Below, piece after piece: positions 35,644 through 45,711 of a stretch of 64,000 nt of DNA. The number at the start of each line of letters is the position of its first letter. Position 1 is the first letter of the stretch. The translations under genes and the position numbers were made by a program. A model generated the notes under the pieces. It was given only the letters and a program-made list of their open reading frames with translations. It did no database searches and was not told where the DNA came from. Source of the DNA: Pseudomonas sp. BGr12 (GTDB lineage Bacteria; Pseudomonadota; Gammaproteobacteria; Pseudomonadales; Pseudomonadaceae); assembly GCF_030272895.1 (NCBI RefSeq), contig NZ_JALRNF010000018.1, positions 1-64,000 on the forward strand. Reading direction: 5' to 3'.

Positions 35644-36615
35644 TCAGACCGCCATGGGCGCGGTCATCGGCGCGTGGTGCTCGTAGCCTTCGAGGCTGAA
35701 GTCGCTCGGCTCGATCTTCTCCAGCCACTCCGGCTCGTACTTGCCGGTCTTGGCGAAGTCCGGCACCCGGTCACTGATCACCAGCTTCGGCGCTTCCAGC
35801 GGCTCACGCTTGAGCTGCTCGTTAAGCATGTCCAGGTGGTTCTCGTAGACATGCGCGTCACCGATGAAATAGGTGAACCAGCGCGGCGTGTAGCCGGTCA
35901 GGCGGCCGAACAGCGACAGCAGCGCCGCGCCTTCGGTGAGGTTGAACGGTGTGCCCAGGCCCAGATCGTTGGAGCGGATGTAGAGGGTCAGGGAGATTTC
36001 CCTGGTCTCGACATTCGGGTGGAACTGGTACAGCAGGTGGCACGGCGGTAGGGCCATTTCGTCGAGCTGGGCGCAGTTCCAGCCGTGGAACAGGATGCGC
36101 CGGCTGCCCGGGTCGTTGGCGATGGTGTCCAGGCACTGGCGCACCTGGTCGATGGCCTTGTACAGGATGACGAAGGCCTGGCCGTCTTCCTCGTCCTGGG
36201 CGATCTTGCGAAAGCCTTGTTTTTCGGCCATTTCGATGGCCGCCGGGTTGCTCAGCGGGATGCGCTTGTAACCCGGCCACTGGCGCCACTGCACGCCGTA
36301 GATCTCGCCGAGGTCGTCATGCCCCTGGCGGAACGGGTTGGCCAGCCACTGGGCGTTTTCGTTGGCGTTCTGGTCCCAGACCTTGCAGCCCAGCTCGCGG
36401 AATTCACCGGCGTTCTTCACCCCGCGCAAAAAGCCGACCATCTCGCCGATCGCCGACTTGAACGCCAGCTTGCGCGTGGTGATGGCCGGAAAGCCTTTCT
36501 GCAGGTCGAAGCGCAGCATGGCGCCGGGCAGGCTGATGGTGCGGATACCGGTACGGTTGCCCTGCAGGGTGCCGTTTTCGATAACGTCGCGGACCAGATC
36601 GAGATACTGTTTCAT
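35644..36615 (-). CDS. thyA: Thymidylate synthase
   Basis: A 323-residue ThyA that methylates dUMP to dTMP using methylene-tetrahydrofolate. The catalytic cysteine is in [12 protein letters not shown]. The C-terminal half has the dUMP-binding [12 protein letters not shown], and the end ...APMTAPMAV closes the active site. It is longer than the 264-residue E. coli form because of an inserted segment between about residues 85 and 155. It follows lgt with a 48-bp gap that contains a strong hairpin. Confidence 0.96.
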   Translation of the reverse strand: MKQYLDLVRDVIENGTLQGNRTGIRTISLPGAMLRFDLQKGFPAITTRKLAFKSAIGEMVGFLRGVKNAGEFRELGCKVWDQNANENAQWLANPFRQGHDDLGEIYGVQWRQWPGYKRIPLSNPAAIEMAEKQGFRKIAQDEEDGQAFVILYKAIDQVRQCLDTIANDPGSRRILFHGWNCAQLDEMALPPCHLLYQFHPNVETREISLTLYIRSNDLGLGTPFNLTEGAALLSLFGRLTGYTPRWFTYFIGDAHVYENHLDMLNEQLKREPLEAPKLVISDRVPDFAKTGKYEPEWLEKIEPSDFSLEGYEHHAPMTAPMAV

Positions 36616-36633
36616 GGCTTACCTGTAACAAAG

Positions 36634-36658
36634 ACGGCAGGGGGATCGCCCCTGCCGT
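36634..36658 (-). other. Hairpin between lgt and thyA
   Basis: ACGGCAGGGG and CCCCTGCCGT form a perfect 10-bp stem with a 5-nt loop in the 48-bp gap. There is no good T tract on the minus strand (TCTTTGTTAC follows), so it may be a partial terminator, a processing site or an mRNA stabiliser for lgt. Confidence 0.6.
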
Positions 36659-36663
36659 GGAAA

Positions 36664-37473
36664 TCAAGCGGCGGCCTTGGCCGTCGGTGTGCGGTGGTAG
36701 GCCCACCAGATCAGGCCGATGCCGCCGAGGATCATCGGCACGCACAGCAGCTGGCCCATGGTCAGCCAGCCGAAGGCGATGTAACCCAGCTGGGCGTCCG
36801 GCACCCGTACGAATTCGACGATGAAGCGGAAGATACCGTAGAACAGGGCGAACATCCCGGAGATGGCCATGGTCGGACGGGGCTTGCGCGAGTACAGCCA
36901 GAGAATCAGGAATAATGCCACACCTTCCAGGGCGAACTGGTACAGCTGCGACGGATGACGCGGCAACTGGGCCGGATCGCTGAACGGCGGAAAGACCATG
37001 GCCCAGGGCACGTCGGTGGCCTTGCCCCACAGTTCGGCGTTGATGAAGTTGCCGATGCGCCCGGCGCCCAGGCCGATCGGCACCAGCGGCGCGACGAAGT
37101 CCATCAGCTCGAAGAACGACTTGTTGTTGCGCTTGCCGAACCACAGCGCTGCCAGCATCACGCCGATGAAGCCGCCGTGGAACGACATGCCGCCCTTCCA
37201 CACTTCGAAGATCAGCGCCGGGTTGGCCAGGTAGGCGTGCAGGTCATAGAACAGTACATAACCCAGGCGTCCGCCGACGATCACCCCCATCGACAACCAG
37301 AACACCAGGTCGGACAGCTTCTCCCGGGTCCAGGTCGGATCGAAGCGCTCCAGGCGCCGCGAGGCCAGCAGCCAGGCACCGCCGATACCGACCAGGTACA
37401 TCAGGCCATACCAATGGATTTTCAACGGTCCCAGGGCAATGGCCACGGGATCGATCTGCGGGTAAGGCAGCAT
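36664..37473 (-). CDS. lgt: Prolipoprotein diacylglyceryl transferase
   Basis: A 269-residue inner-membrane enzyme that transfers diacylglycerol from phosphatidylglycerol to the lipobox cysteine of prolipoproteins. About seven membrane helices are expected. Signature regions are visible: [21 protein letters not shown] with the essential His, and [14 protein letters not shown] with the essential Arg. GAGGAG precedes the start. lgt-thyA order is common in gamma-proteobacteria. Confidence 0.96.
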   Translation of the reverse strand: MLPYPQIDPVAIALGPLKIHWYGLMYLVGIGGAWLLASRRLERFDPTWTREKLSDLVFWLSMGVIVGGRLGYVLFYDLHAYLANPALIFEVWKGGMSFHGGFIGVMLAALWFGKRNNKSFFELMDFVAPLVPIGLGAGRIGNFINAELWGKATDVPWAMVFPPFSDPAQLPRHPSQLYQFALEGVALFLILWLYSRKPRPTMAISGMFALFYGIFRFIVEFVRVPDAQLGYIAFGWLTMGQLLCVPMILGGIGLIWWAYHRTPTAKAAA

Positions 37474-37487
37474 GGTGACTCCTCTCG

Positions 37488-38270
37488 TTAAAGCAGAAAG
37501 CTTAGGCCGACGCAGAACAACAGCGCGGCGAACAGGCGCTTGAGCAGGCGTGGCGACAAGGTGTGCGCCAGGCGCGCGCCGAAGCGGGCAAAAAACATGC
37601 TGGTCAGGGCAATCCCCAGCAGCGCGGGCAGGTACACGAAGCCCAGGCTATGCGCCGGCAGGTGCGGGTCGTGCCAGCCCAGCCAGATGAAACTCAGGGC
37701 GCTGGCCACCGCAATCGGGAAGCCGCAGGCCGAGGACGTGGCCACCGCCTGCTGCATCGGCAGGCTGCGCCAGGTCAGGAACGGCACGGTCAGCGAACCA
37801 CCACCGATGCCGAAGATCGCCGACGCCCAGCCGATCACGCTACCGGCAGCGGTCAGCCCGGTTTTGCCGGGTATGCTGCGGCTGGCCTTGGGCTTGAGGT
37901 CCAGGGCCATCTGCACGGCGATGATCAGGGCGAACACGCCGATGATCTTCTGCAGCATCGGCCCCTGGATCGCCGAGGCGGTCTTGGCGCCGATGCCGGC
38001 ACCGACCAGGATGCCCAGCGTCATCCAGACGAAGATCGGCCACTGCACCGCACCCTTGCGGTGGTGCTCGCGGATGGCATTGACCGAGGTGAAGACAATG
38101 GTCGCCAGGGACGTTCCCACCGCCAGGTGGGTCAATACCGAGGCATCGAAGCCCTGCACGGTGAAACTGAACACCAGCACCGGCACGATGATGATGCCAC
38201 CGCCAACCCCGAACAGCCCGGCCAGCACGCCTGCACAGGCGCCCAGCAGCAGATAGAGCACGAATTCCAT
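37488..38270 (-). CDS. TSUP-family sulfite/anion exporter
   Basis: A 260-residue membrane protein of the TauE/SafE (TSUP) family with about eight helices in two repeated halves. Each half begins with the glycine-rich family motif: [19 protein letters not shown] near the N-terminus and [20 protein letters not shown] in the middle. Members export sulfite, sulfoacetate or other anions. The ATG at 38270 is preferred over an upstream in-frame ATG that would add a non-membrane tail. It ends 14 bp before lgt starts, so co-transcription is likely. A role in removing sulfite from taurine desulfonation is possible but unproven. Confidence 0.85.
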   Translation of the reverse strand: MEFVLYLLLGACAGVLAGLFGVGGGIIIVPVLVFSFTVQGFDASVLTHLAVGTSLATIVFTSVNAIREHHRKGAVQWPIFVWMTLGILVGAGIGAKTASAIQGPMLQKIIGVFALIIAVQMALDLKPKASRSIPGKTGLTAAGSVIGWASAIFGIGGGSLTVPFLTWRSLPMQQAVATSSACGFPIAVASALSFIWLGWHDPHLPAHSLGFVYLPALLGIALTSMFFARFGARLAHTLSPRLLKRLFAALLFCVGLSFLL

Positions 38271-38398
38271 TGTCGCCCCCGTAAATTCAGTCCGGCATGG
38301 TAACGGAAGGTAGGCCTGCGGCTCTAGTGAAGACACATTAAGTCGATGGATCGGCCGGCACGCTTTGGTAGAGTGGGCGAAAACACAGAGGCCCACCT

Positions 38399-39145
38399 AT
38401 GTGCCTGATCGTCTTTGCCTGGCGGCCCGGGCATGCCCAGCCGCTGATCGTCGCGGCCAACCGCGATGAGTTCTATGCCCGCCCCAGCCGTATGCTCGCG
38501 GCCTGGGACGATGCCCCGGGCGTCTACGCCGGGCGCGACCTGGAAGCCGGCGGCACCTGGCTGGGCGTCGGCCCGCAAGGCCGCTTTGCCGCACTGACCA
38601 ATATCCGCGACCCGCAGCAGCCGGTGGGCGCGCGTTCGCGCGGCGAGCTGGTGGCGGCGTTCCTGCGCGGTGAACTGGGCGTGGAGGCCTATCTCGACCA
38701 GGTGGCCAGTCGCAGCCAGCAGTATTCGGGGTTCAACCTGCTGGTGGGCGACAGCCGCCAGCTGGGCTACCTGAACGCCCGCAATGCGGGTGCGCAGCTG
38801 CTGGGCGAAGGTGTCTACGGGCTGTCCAATGCCGGGCTGGATACGCCCTGGCCAAAGCTGGTGAAGGCCCGTGCCGGGCTCAAGCAGCACCTGGCCGATC
38901 CGCAACCGGACAGATTGCTGGCGCTACTGGGCGATAACCTGCAAGCGGCGGATGGCGAGCTGCCGGAAACCGGCGTGGGGCTGAGTACCGAGCGGTTGCT
39001 GTCGAGCGTGTTCATCGCCAGCCAGAACTACGGGACGCGGGCCAGCACGGTGCTGATCGTCGAGGCCGACGGTCGGCGGCGGCTGGTCGAGCGCAGTTTC
39101 GGGCCGTTCGGGGGGCATCTGGGGGAAGTGGACCTGCAGGTTTGA
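38399..39145 (+). CDS. NRDE-family protein (TANGO2-like)
   Basis: A 248-residue NRDE-domain protein. It starts MCLIVFAW; Cys2 could become an N-terminal nucleophile after Met removal, as in Ntn-type hydrolases. The name-giving motif ANRDEFYARPS follows, with GGTWLGVGPQGRFAALTN. The family includes eukaryotic TANGO2; the biochemical role is not settled (heme or lipid handling has been proposed). It is monocistronic, divergent from the TSUP gene and followed by a REP. Confidence 0.85.
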   Translation: MCLIVFAWRPGHAQPLIVAANRDEFYARPSRMLAAWDDAPGVYAGRDLEAGGTWLGVGPQGRFAALTNIRDPQQPVGARSRGELVAAFLRGELGVEAYLDQVASRSQQYSGFNLLVGDSRQLGYLNARNAGAQLLGEGVYGLSNAGLDTPWPKLVKARAGLKQHLADPQPDRLLALLGDNLQAADGELPETGVGLSTERLLSSVFIASQNYGTRASTVLIVEADGRRRLVERSFGPFGGHLGEVDLQV

Positions 39146-39150
39146 CGTCA

Positions 39151-39173
39151 TCGCGGGGCAAGCCCGCTCCTAC
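39151..39173 (-). repeat. Class A REP element
   Basis: A single copy in the 24-bp gap between the NRDE gene and convergent ptsP. Confidence 0.9.
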
Positions 39174-41446
39174 AGGTTCTTGGACCCCGGGTTGATCATC
39201 CGTGCCAGCCCCAGGTTCTTCAGGGCCAGTTGCAGCGAACTGTGGATAACTTGCGGGTTGTCGATGCCCATGGCCTGGTCCAGCAGTTCCTTGGATTTGC
39301 CCAGGCTCACCTGGCGCAGCATCCATTTCACCTTCGGCAGGTTGGTGGCGTTCATCGACAAGCTGTCGAAGCCCATGGCCATGAGCAGCACCGCCGCCGC
39401 CGGGTCACCGGCCATCTCGCCGCAGATACTCACCGGCTTGCCTTCGGCATGGGCGTCGCGCACCACGGTCTGCAAGGCTTGCAGCACCGCCGGGTGCAGG
39501 TAGTCGTAGAGGTCGGCGACCCGCGGGTTGTTGCGGTCCACCGCCAGCAGGTACTGGGTCAGGTCGTTGGAGCCGACCGAGAGGAAGTCCACCTGGCGGG
39601 CCAGCTCGCGGGTCTGGTACACCGCGGCCGGGATTTCGATCATCACCCCTACCGGCGGCATCGGCACGTCGGTGCCTTCGTCGCGCACTTCGCCCCAGGC
39701 CCGGTGGATCAGGTGCAGGGCTTCTTCCAGCTCGTGGATACCGGAAATCATCGGCAGCAGGATGCGCAGGTTGTTCAGGCCTTCGCTGGCCTTGAGCATG
39801 GCACGGGTCTGCACCAGGAAGATTTCCGGGTGGTCGAGGGTCACGCGGATACCGCGCCAGCCAAGGAAGGGGTTGTCTTCCTTGATCGGGAAATACGACA
39901 GCGCCTTGTCGCCGCCGATGTCCAGGCTGCGCATGGTCACCGGCAGGGGGTGGAAGGCCGCCAGCTGCTCGCGGTAGATCGCCAGCTGTTCCTTCTCGCT
40001 GGGGAAGCGCTGGTTGATCATGAACGGTACTTCGGTGCGGTACAGCCCCACACCTTCGGCGCCACGCTGCTGGGCGCGGGCGACATCGGCCAGCAGGCCG
40101 GTGTTGACCCACAGCGGCATGCGGTGGCCATCGAGGGTGATGCACGGCAGTTCGCGCAGCGCATCCAGGCCCTGGGCCAGCTGGCGCTCCTCCTCGACCA
40201 CCTCGGCGTACTGCTTGCGCATTACATCGCTGGGGTTGGTGTAGACGTCGCCCTTGTAGCCATCGACGATCATTTCGATGCCGTCGACCTTCGAGTACGG
40301 CAGGTCGACCAGGCCCATCACCGTGGGGATGCCCATGGCCCGGGCCAGGATCGCTACGTGGGAGTTGCCTGAGCCGAGTACCGACACCAGGCCCGCCAGC
40401 TTGCCTTCCGGCACTTCGCCGAGCATGGCCGGGGTCAGCTCCTCGCTGACCAGGATGGTGTTGTCCGGATACACCAGGGTCTGCTGCCGGGCCTCCTGCA
40501 GATAGGCCAGCAGGCGCCGGCCCAGGTCCTTCACATCCGAGGCCCGCTCGCGCAGGTAGGCGTCGTCCATCAGCTCGAAGCGGTTGACGTGCTCGCCCAC
40601 CACCTGGCGCAAGGCGCCCTGGGCCCACTGGCCAGTCTTGATCACCTGCACCACTTCACCGCCCAGGGCGGCGTCGTCGAGCATCATCAGGTAGACGTCG
40701 AACAGCGCGCGCTCTTCCGGGCGCAACTGGGTGGCGAGCTTGGCGGAGAGGTTGCGCATGTCGTCGCGCACCCCTTCCAGGGCGGTGTTGAACAGTTTGA
40801 GCTCGGCGTCGATGTCATCGACGCTCTTGTCCGGCACCACGTCGAGGTCGGCCGGTGGCAGCATGACCACCGCCTTGCCTACCGCTGCGCCGGGCGAACC
40901 GGGTACGCCGACGAACTTGGCCTCCTGGATACCCTTGCCCTGACGGCCCAGGCCACGAATCGAACCTGTGGCCTCGGCATGGGCGATAACGCCGGCCAGC
41001 TGGGCGCTCATGGTCACCAGGAAGGCTTCCTCGCCTTCGTCGAACTGGCGCCGCTCCTTCTGCTGGATGACCAGTACCCCGACCACACGCCGGTGGTGGA
41101 TGATCGGCGCGCCGAGGAACGAGGCGAAACGCTCTTCACCGGTTTCGGCGAAGTAGCGATAGCGCGGGTGGTCGGCGGCGTTTTCCAGGTTCAGCGGTTC
41201 TTCGCGGGTACCGACCAGGCCGACCAGACCCTCGTTGGGGGCCATGCTGACCTTGCCGATCGAGCGTTTGTTCAGGCCCTCGGTGGCCATCAGGACGAAA
41301 CGGTTGGTCTCGGGGTCGAGCAGGTACACCGAGCAGACCTGGCTGCCCATGGCCTCTTTGACGCGCAACACAATGATCCCCAACGCCGTCTTGAGATCCT
41401 TGGCGGAGTTAACTTCCTGGACGATCTTGCGCAGCGTATTGAGCAT
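39170..41446 (-). CDS. ptsP: Phosphoenolpyruvate-protein phosphotransferase EI-Ntr
   Basis: A 758-residue first enzyme of the nitrogen-related phosphotransferase chain (PtsP to NPr to EIIA-Ntr). Order: an N-terminal GAF domain (about 1-150, NVN..EAMGSQVCSVYLLDPE region), PEP-utiliser N domain, the phosphohistidine swivel with GNSHVAILARAMGIP (His about 363), and the PEP-binding barrel with ARAQQRGAEGVGLYRTEVPF and GSNDLTQYLLAVDRNN. GAF senses glutamine/2-oxoglutarate in relatives. The ATG at 41446 gives the standard length. It follows rppH by 22 bp on the same strand. Confidence 0.95.
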   Translation of the reverse strand: MLNTLRKIVQEVNSAKDLKTALGIIVLRVKEAMGSQVCSVYLLDPETNRFVLMATEGLNKRSIGKVSMAPNEGLVGLVGTREEPLNLENAADHPRYRYFAETGEERFASFLGAPIIHHRRVVGVLVIQQKERRQFDEGEEAFLVTMSAQLAGVIAHAEATGSIRGLGRQGKGIQEAKFVGVPGSPGAAVGKAVVMLPPADLDVVPDKSVDDIDAELKLFNTALEGVRDDMRNLSAKLATQLRPEERALFDVYLMMLDDAALGGEVVQVIKTGQWAQGALRQVVGEHVNRFELMDDAYLRERASDVKDLGRRLLAYLQEARQQTLVYPDNTILVSEELTPAMLGEVPEGKLAGLVSVLGSGNSHVAILARAMGIPTVMGLVDLPYSKVDGIEMIVDGYKGDVYTNPSDVMRKQYAEVVEEERQLAQGLDALRELPCITLDGHRMPLWVNTGLLADVARAQQRGAEGVGLYRTEVPFMINQRFPSEKEQLAIYREQLAAFHPLPVTMRSLDIGGDKALSYFPIKEDNPFLGWRGIRVTLDHPEIFLVQTRAMLKASEGLNNLRILLPMISGIHELEEALHLIHRAWGEVRDEGTDVPMPPVGVMIEIPAAVYQTRELARQVDFLSVGSNDLTQYLLAVDRNNPRVADLYDYLHPAVLQALQTVVRDAHAEGKPVSICGEMAGDPAAAVLLMAMGFDSLSMNATNLPKVKWMLRQVSLGKSKELLDQAMGIDNPQVIHSSLQLALKNLGLARMINPGSKNL

Positions 41447-41468
41447 GGCTCGGGGTCGAACTCCGTCG

Positions 41469-41948
41469 TCAGTCGCGCGCCAGCAGGCGCGGGGCAAGCT
41501 CTTTGAGAGCGCGGCGGTAAACCTCGCGCTTGAATGTCACCACCTGGCCCAGCGGGTACCAATAACTGACCCAGCGCCAGCCATCGAACTCCGGCTTGCC
41601 GGTCAGGTCCATCCGCACCCGCTGCTCGTTGGAGACCAGGCGCAGGAGAAACCATTTCTGCTTCTGGCCGATGCACAGCGGTTGGCTGTGGGTACGGACC
41701 AGGCGTTGGGGTAAACGATAACGCAACCAGCCGCGGGTGCAGGCAAGAATTTCAACATCATCGCGCTCCAGCCCCACTTCTTCGTTCAGCTCGCGGTACA
41801 GGGCATCTTCCGGCGTCTCTTCGGGGTTGATACCCCCTTGTGGAAACTGCCAGGCATCCTGGTTGATCCGTCGAGCCCATAGCACCTGCCCAAGATCATT
41901 CGTCAGAATGATCCCGACATTGGGGCGAAAACCATCGGGGTCGATCAC
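41469..41948 (-). CDS. rppH: RNA pyrophosphohydrolase
   Basis: A 159-residue Nudix hydrolase that removes pyrophosphate from 5'-triphosphorylated mRNA and so starts RNase E decay. The Nudix box spans residues 38-60 (GGINPEETP through REL-EEVG-L). The GTG at 41948 is chosen because GAGG lies eight bases upstream and it gives the conserved [13 protein letters not shown] start and the normal length. It is promoter-proximal to ptsP, an order conserved in gamma-proteobacteria. Confidence 0.95.
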   Translation of the reverse strand: MIDPDGFRPNVGIILTNDLGQVLWARRINQDAWQFPQGGINPEETPEDALYRELNEEVGLERDDVEILACTRGWLRYRLPQRLVRTHSQPLCIGQKQKWFLLRLVSNEQRVRMDLTGKPEFDGWRWVSYWYPLGQVVTFKREVYRRALKELAPRLLARD

Positions 41949-42037
41949 GGCAGCAACCTCGCAAACGCATGTCACGGCATTGTTCCATAAAGGTCACAAG
42001 GCCAGCAACGCGCCTGTTTACCTTATGTGCACCGATG

Positions 42038-42067
42038 TGAAAAGTCCGTATTCTGTGGGACTTTTCA
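42038..42067 (+). promoter_or_regulatory. 10-bp inverted repeat upstream of the HAD gene
   Basis: TGAAAAGTCC (42038-42047) and GGACTTTTCA (42058-42067) are perfect inverted repeats with a 10-nt spacer. The dyad ends 21 bp before the chosen start of the HAD phosphatase gene. It could be an operator or a 5'-UTR hairpin. Confidence 0.55.
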
Positions 42068-42088
42068 GATGTTATGCGAGTGACTGCA

Positions 42089-42745
42089 ATGCGCCTGGCT
42101 TTATTCGATCTGGACAATACCCTCCTTGGCGGCGACAGCGACCACGCCTGGGGTGACTACCTGTGCGAACGCGGCATTCTCGACCCGGTGGCCTACAAGA
42201 ACCGCAACGACGAGTTCTACCAGGACTACCTGGCCGGCAAGCTGGACCTGAACGCCTACCTGGAATTCACCCTGGAAATCCTGGCCAACACCGAAATGGC
42301 CCAGCTCGACGAATGGCATCGCGACTTCATGCGCGACTGCGTCGAGCCGATTGTCCAGCCCAAGGCCCTGGCCCTGCTGCAAAAGCACCGCGATGCCGGC
42401 GACAAGCTGGTGATCATCACCGCGACCAACCGTTTCATTACCGGCCCCATCGCCAAGCGCCTGGGGGTCGAAACCCTCCTGGCCACCGAATGCGAAATGG
42501 TCGACGGCCGCTATACCGGTCGCAGTACCGGTATACATTGCTTCCGTGAAGGCAAGGTGACGCGCCTGAACAACTGGCTGGAAGAAAACCACTTCAACCT
42601 GGAAGACAGCTACTTCTATAGCGATTCGATGAATGACCTGCCGCTGCTGGAGCAGGTGGCCAATCCTGTCGCCGTCGATCCGGACCCGAACCTGCGTGCC
42701 GAAGCCGAGAAGCGTGGCTGGCCGGTGATCAGCCTGCGCGATTGA
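42089..42745 (+). CDS. HAD-superfamily (IB) phosphatase, SerB-like
   Basis: A 218-residue HAD hydrolase. Motif [14 protein letters not shown] holds the nucleophile and acid Asp. Motif II is Thr in VIITATNRF, and the C-terminal motif is [13 protein letters not shown]. The alpha-helical cap between motifs I and II places it in subclass IB, like SerB and histidinol-phosphatases. Some Pseudomonas relatives are annotated as histidinol-phosphatase; the substrate is not settled. The ATG at 42089 aligns with relatives, with GAGTG upstream; an ATG at 42074 is possible. Confidence 0.85.
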   Translation: MRLALFDLDNTLLGGDSDHAWGDYLCERGILDPVAYKNRNDEFYQDYLAGKLDLNAYLEFTLEILANTEMAQLDEWHRDFMRDCVEPIVQPKALALLQKHRDAGDKLVIITATNRFITGPIAKRLGVETLLATECEMVDGRYTGRSTGIHCFREGKVTRLNNWLEENHFNLEDSYFYSDSMNDLPLLEQVANPVAVDPDPNLRAEAEKRGWPVISLRD

Positions 42746-42753
42746 TTGCCCCT

Positions 42754-42824
42754 GTGGGAGCGGGCTTGCCCCGCGATCGCGGCGTGTCAGACAGACCGCT
42801 ATCGCGGGGCAAGCCCGCTCCTAC
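42754..42824. repeat. Inverted pair of class A REP elements
   Basis: Copies at 42754-42776 and 42802-42824 lie between the convergent HAD phosphatase and DUF2269 genes. Confidence 0.9.
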
Positions 42825-42846
42825 AAGAGCAGTTCAATGATGCCCG

Positions 42847-43275
42847 TCAGACCGGCTTGGCGCCCATCAGCCCGGCAATGGCGATAAAGCACACACCGCT
42901 GAACACCGCCAGGGCCAGGGTGAACTTCGGGTTACCCTGCGTCGGCGCCGTGCGCAGGCGATTGACCCGCGCCGCCAGCCAGAACCAGCTGAACGCGCCG
43001 AAGGTGTAGATCACGCTGGAGGCCAGCACCCAGGTCTGGCCCAGCGGCCAGCCGATCAGGTGCACCAGCCACCAGCCGGTGAACGGCATGCTCACCAGGC
43101 TCACCCCCATCAACAACCAGACGAACACCAGCGGCCGCTTCATCAGTCGGGTGTGCGCGCTGGCATCGCCCTTGCGCCGCGCCAGCCAGGTCCAGACTGC
43201 AAGGCCCAGGGCACTGCCGAGCAACAGCACGGTAGCCAGGATGTGCAGGGTTTTGAGCGTGGTCAGGTATTCCAT
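42847..43275 (-). CDS. DUF2269 integral membrane protein
   Basis: A 142-residue protein with four predicted membrane helices (about 5-27, 48-70, 78-100, 118-138). The opening LKTLHILATVLLLGSALGL, with a conserved His in the first helix, is characteristic of DUF2269, a family of unknown function. A basic loop (ARRKGDASAHTRLMKRP) separates helices 1 and 2. AAGGAAG precedes the start. It may be co-transcribed with ilvA? No: ilvA lies downstream only in coordinate terms; the DUF2269 gene follows ilvA on the minus strand after 38 bp. Confidence 0.8.
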   Translation of the reverse strand: MEYLTTLKTLHILATVLLLGSALGLAVWTWLARRKGDASAHTRLMKRPLVFVWLLMGVSLVSMPFTGWWLVHLIGWPLGQTWVLASSVIYTFGAFSWFWLAARVNRLRTAPTQGNPKFTLALAVFSGVCFIAIAGLMGAKPV

Positions 43276-43313
43276 GTCATTGCTTCCTTGGGGACTGGAC
43301 TGAGCTTAGCCGC

Positions 43314-44828
43314 TCAGCCCAGGAACAAGCGGTACGCCGGGTTGTCGGTTTCGTCCCAGTAGGGATAGCCGATCTTGGCCAGGGCCGCCGGCACCAGGTG
43401 GCGCTCATCATCCGGAACCTGCAGGCCGGCGACCACGCGACCATCGGCCGCACCGTGGTTGCGGTAATGGAACATCGAGATGTTCCAGCGCCCGCCCAGC
43501 TTGTTGAGGAAGTTGAACAGCGCGCCCGGACGCTCGGGAAACTCGAAGCGCAGCACCAGCTCGTCGCTGACCCGCGCCGCGTGGCCGCCGACCATGTGGC
43601 GGATGTGCAGCTTGGCCAGTTCGTTGTCGGTCAGGTCCAGCACCGGGAAGCCCTTCTCGGTCAGGCCCTGCACCAGGGCGCTGCGCGGGTCGGTGTCCGG
43701 GTGGGTCTGCACGCCGACGAAGATGTGTGCCTCGCCGTCAGCGTGGTAGCGATAGTTGAACTCGGTGATCTGACGCTTGCCGATGGCTTCGCAGAACGCC
43801 TTGAAGCTGCCCGGCTGCTCGGGAATGGTCACGGCAATGATCGCTTCGCGACCTTCGCCCAGTTCGGCCCGCTCGGCGACATGGCGCAGGCGGTCGAAGT
43901 TGACGTTGGCGCCGGAGTCGATGGCCACCAGGGTCTGGCCGCCGACACCCCTGAGCTCGACGTACTTCTTGATGCCCGCCACGCCCAGGGCGCCGGCAGG
44001 TTCGGTGATCGAGCGGGTATCGTCGTAGATATCCTTGATGGCGGCACAGATTTCATCGGTACTGACGGTCACCACCTCATCGACATAGGTCTTGCAGATG
44101 TCGAAGGTATGCTGGCCGATCTGCGCCACCGCCACGCCGTCGGCAAACAGCCCGACCTGCGGCAGCACCACCCGTTCGCCCGCGGCCATGGCCGCCTGCA
44201 GACAATTGGAGTCATCCGGCTCGACGCCAATTACCTTGATTTCCGGGCGCAGGTATTTGACGTAGGCGGCAATCCCGGCGATCAGCCCGCCGCCACCGAC
44301 CGGAACGAAGATCGCATCCAGCTGGCCCGGGTGCTGGCGCAGGATCTCCATGGCCACGGTGCCCTGCCCGGCAATGGTGTGCGGATCGTCGTAGGGATGG
44401 ATATAGACGAAGCCCTTTTCCTCGACCAGTTTCAGCGAATAGGCCAGCGCCTCGGGGAAGGAGTCGCCGTGCAGCACCACCTTGCCGCCGCGCGAACGCA
44501 CACCTTCGACCTTGATCTCCGGGGTGGTCTTGGGCATCACGATGGTCGCCTTGATCCCCAGTTCCCGTGCCGCCAGGGCCACGCCCTGGGCATGGTTGCC
44601 GGCCGAGGCGGTGACCACGCCACGGGCCAGCTCTTCGGCCGTCAGCTGCGCCAGCTTGTTGTAGGCGCCACGGATCTTGAACGAGAAGACCGGCTGCAGG
44701 TCCTCGCGCTTGAGCAGGATGTTGTTGCCCAGGCGCTTGCTCAACTGGCCGGCGGTCTGCAGCGGGGTTTCGACCGCAACGTCGTAAACGCGCGAGGTGA
44801 GGATCTTCTTGACGTACTGTTCGAGCAT
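43314..44828 (-). CDS. ilvA: Threonine ammonia-lyase, biosynthetic
   Basis: A 504-residue PLP enzyme that deaminates threonine to 2-oxobutanoate, the first step to isoleucine. The Schiff-base lysine is Lys51 in SFKIRGAYNK. The phosphate-binding GGGGLIAG loop is present. Two C-terminal ACT-like domains (from about 325) carry isoleucine/valine allosteric control, separating it from short catabolic TdcB. Divergent from rpiA across 134 bp. Confidence 0.96.
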   Translation of the reverse strand: MLEQYVKKILTSRVYDVAVETPLQTAGQLSKRLGNNILLKREDLQPVFSFKIRGAYNKLAQLTAEELARGVVTASAGNHAQGVALAARELGIKATIVMPKTTPEIKVEGVRSRGGKVVLHGDSFPEALAYSLKLVEEKGFVYIHPYDDPHTIAGQGTVAMEILRQHPGQLDAIFVPVGGGGLIAGIAAYVKYLRPEIKVIGVEPDDSNCLQAAMAAGERVVLPQVGLFADGVAVAQIGQHTFDICKTYVDEVVTVSTDEICAAIKDIYDDTRSITEPAGALGVAGIKKYVELRGVGGQTLVAIDSGANVNFDRLRHVAERAELGEGREAIIAVTIPEQPGSFKAFCEAIGKRQITEFNYRYHADGEAHIFVGVQTHPDTDPRSALVQGLTEKGFPVLDLTDNELAKLHIRHMVGGHAARVSDELVLRFEFPERPGALFNFLNKLGGRWNISMFHYRNHGAADGRVVAGLQVPDDERHLVPAALAKIGYPYWDETDNPAYRLFLG

Positions 44829-44962
44829 CGGGAAAGCATCACTGGGCGGTTGGGCGGGCCTGGCAGTCTACCCCAGCGCCCTGTCGGGCGACCACAGCAA
44901 GACCCGGCTTTTAGCCGCTATACTACGCGCCTTCACGATACTCCTCCCGCTTCGGAGCCCGC

Positions 44963-45634
44963 ATGACCCAGGACCAACTCAAACAGGCTGTCGCCCAGGC
45001 CGCTGTCGATTTCATTCTGCCCAAGCTCGACGACAAGAGCATCGTCGGCGTCGGCACCGGTTCGACCGCCAACTGCTTCATCGACGCCCTGGCCAAGCAC
45101 AAGACCGCCTTCGACGGCGCGGTCGCCAGCTCCGAAGCCACCGCTGCACGCCTGAAGGGCCACGGCATTCCGGTCTATGAGCTGAACACCGTCAGCGAGC
45201 TGGAGTTCTATGTCGACGGTGCCGACGAAAGCGACGCGCACCTGAACCTGATCAAGGGCGGTGGCGCCGCCCTGACCCGCGAGAAGATCGTCGCCGCCGT
45301 GGCCAAGACCTTCATCTGCATCGCCGATGCCAGCAAGCTGGTGCCGGTGCTGGGCGCCTTCCCGCTGCCAGTCGAAGTGATCCCCATGGCCCGCAGCCAT
45401 GTGGCGCGCCAGCTGGTCAAGCTGGGCGGCGACCCGGTCTATCGCGAGGGCGTGATTACCGACAACGGCAACATCATCCTCGACGTGCACAACCTGCAGA
45501 TCACCAACCCGGTGGAACTGGAAAGCCAGATCAATGCCATCGTCGGCGTGGTCACCAACGGCCTGTTCGCGGCGCGTCCGGCCGACTTGCTGCTGCTGGG
45601 CACCGCGGAAGGCGTGAAAACCCTCAAGGCATGA
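44963..45634 (+). CDS. rpiA: Ribose-5-phosphate isomerase A
   Basis: A 223-residue RpiA interconverting ribose 5-phosphate and ribulose 5-phosphate. Active-site segments are in order: [33 protein letters not shown] with the catalytic acids, and REKIVA. CGGAG precedes the ATG. Divergent from ilvA, as in many gamma-proteobacteria. Confidence 0.97.
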   Translation: MTQDQLKQAVAQAAVDFILPKLDDKSIVGVGTGSTANCFIDALAKHKTAFDGAVASSEATAARLKGHGIPVYELNTVSELEFYVDGADESDAHLNLIKGGGAALTREKIVAAVAKTFICIADASKLVPVLGAFPLPVEVIPMARSHVARQLVKLGGDPVYREGVITDNGNIILDVHNLQITNPVELESQINAIVGVVTNGLFAARPADLLLLGTAEGVKTLKA

Positions 45635-45645
45635 TGCTTGCCCTA

Positions 45646-45703
45646 TCGCCGGCTATGCCGGCTCCCACAACGGCAACCTTGTGGGAGCTGGCGTAGCCGG
45701 CGA
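45646..45703. repeat. Inverted pair of class C REP elements
   Basis: The cores read TCGCCGGCTATGCCGGCTCC and its complement GGCGTAGCCGGCGA. It is the only locus of this sequence class in the window, between convergent rpiA and an SdiA-regulated-domain gene. Confidence 0.85.
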
Positions 45704-45711
45704 TAAGGGAC

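Noticed and set aside
43398..44966. 522-codon plus-strand frame opposite ilvA
   Set aside because: Composition is that of a GC-rich antisense frame (Gly, His, Leu, Gln), while ilvA on the other strand has full motif support.
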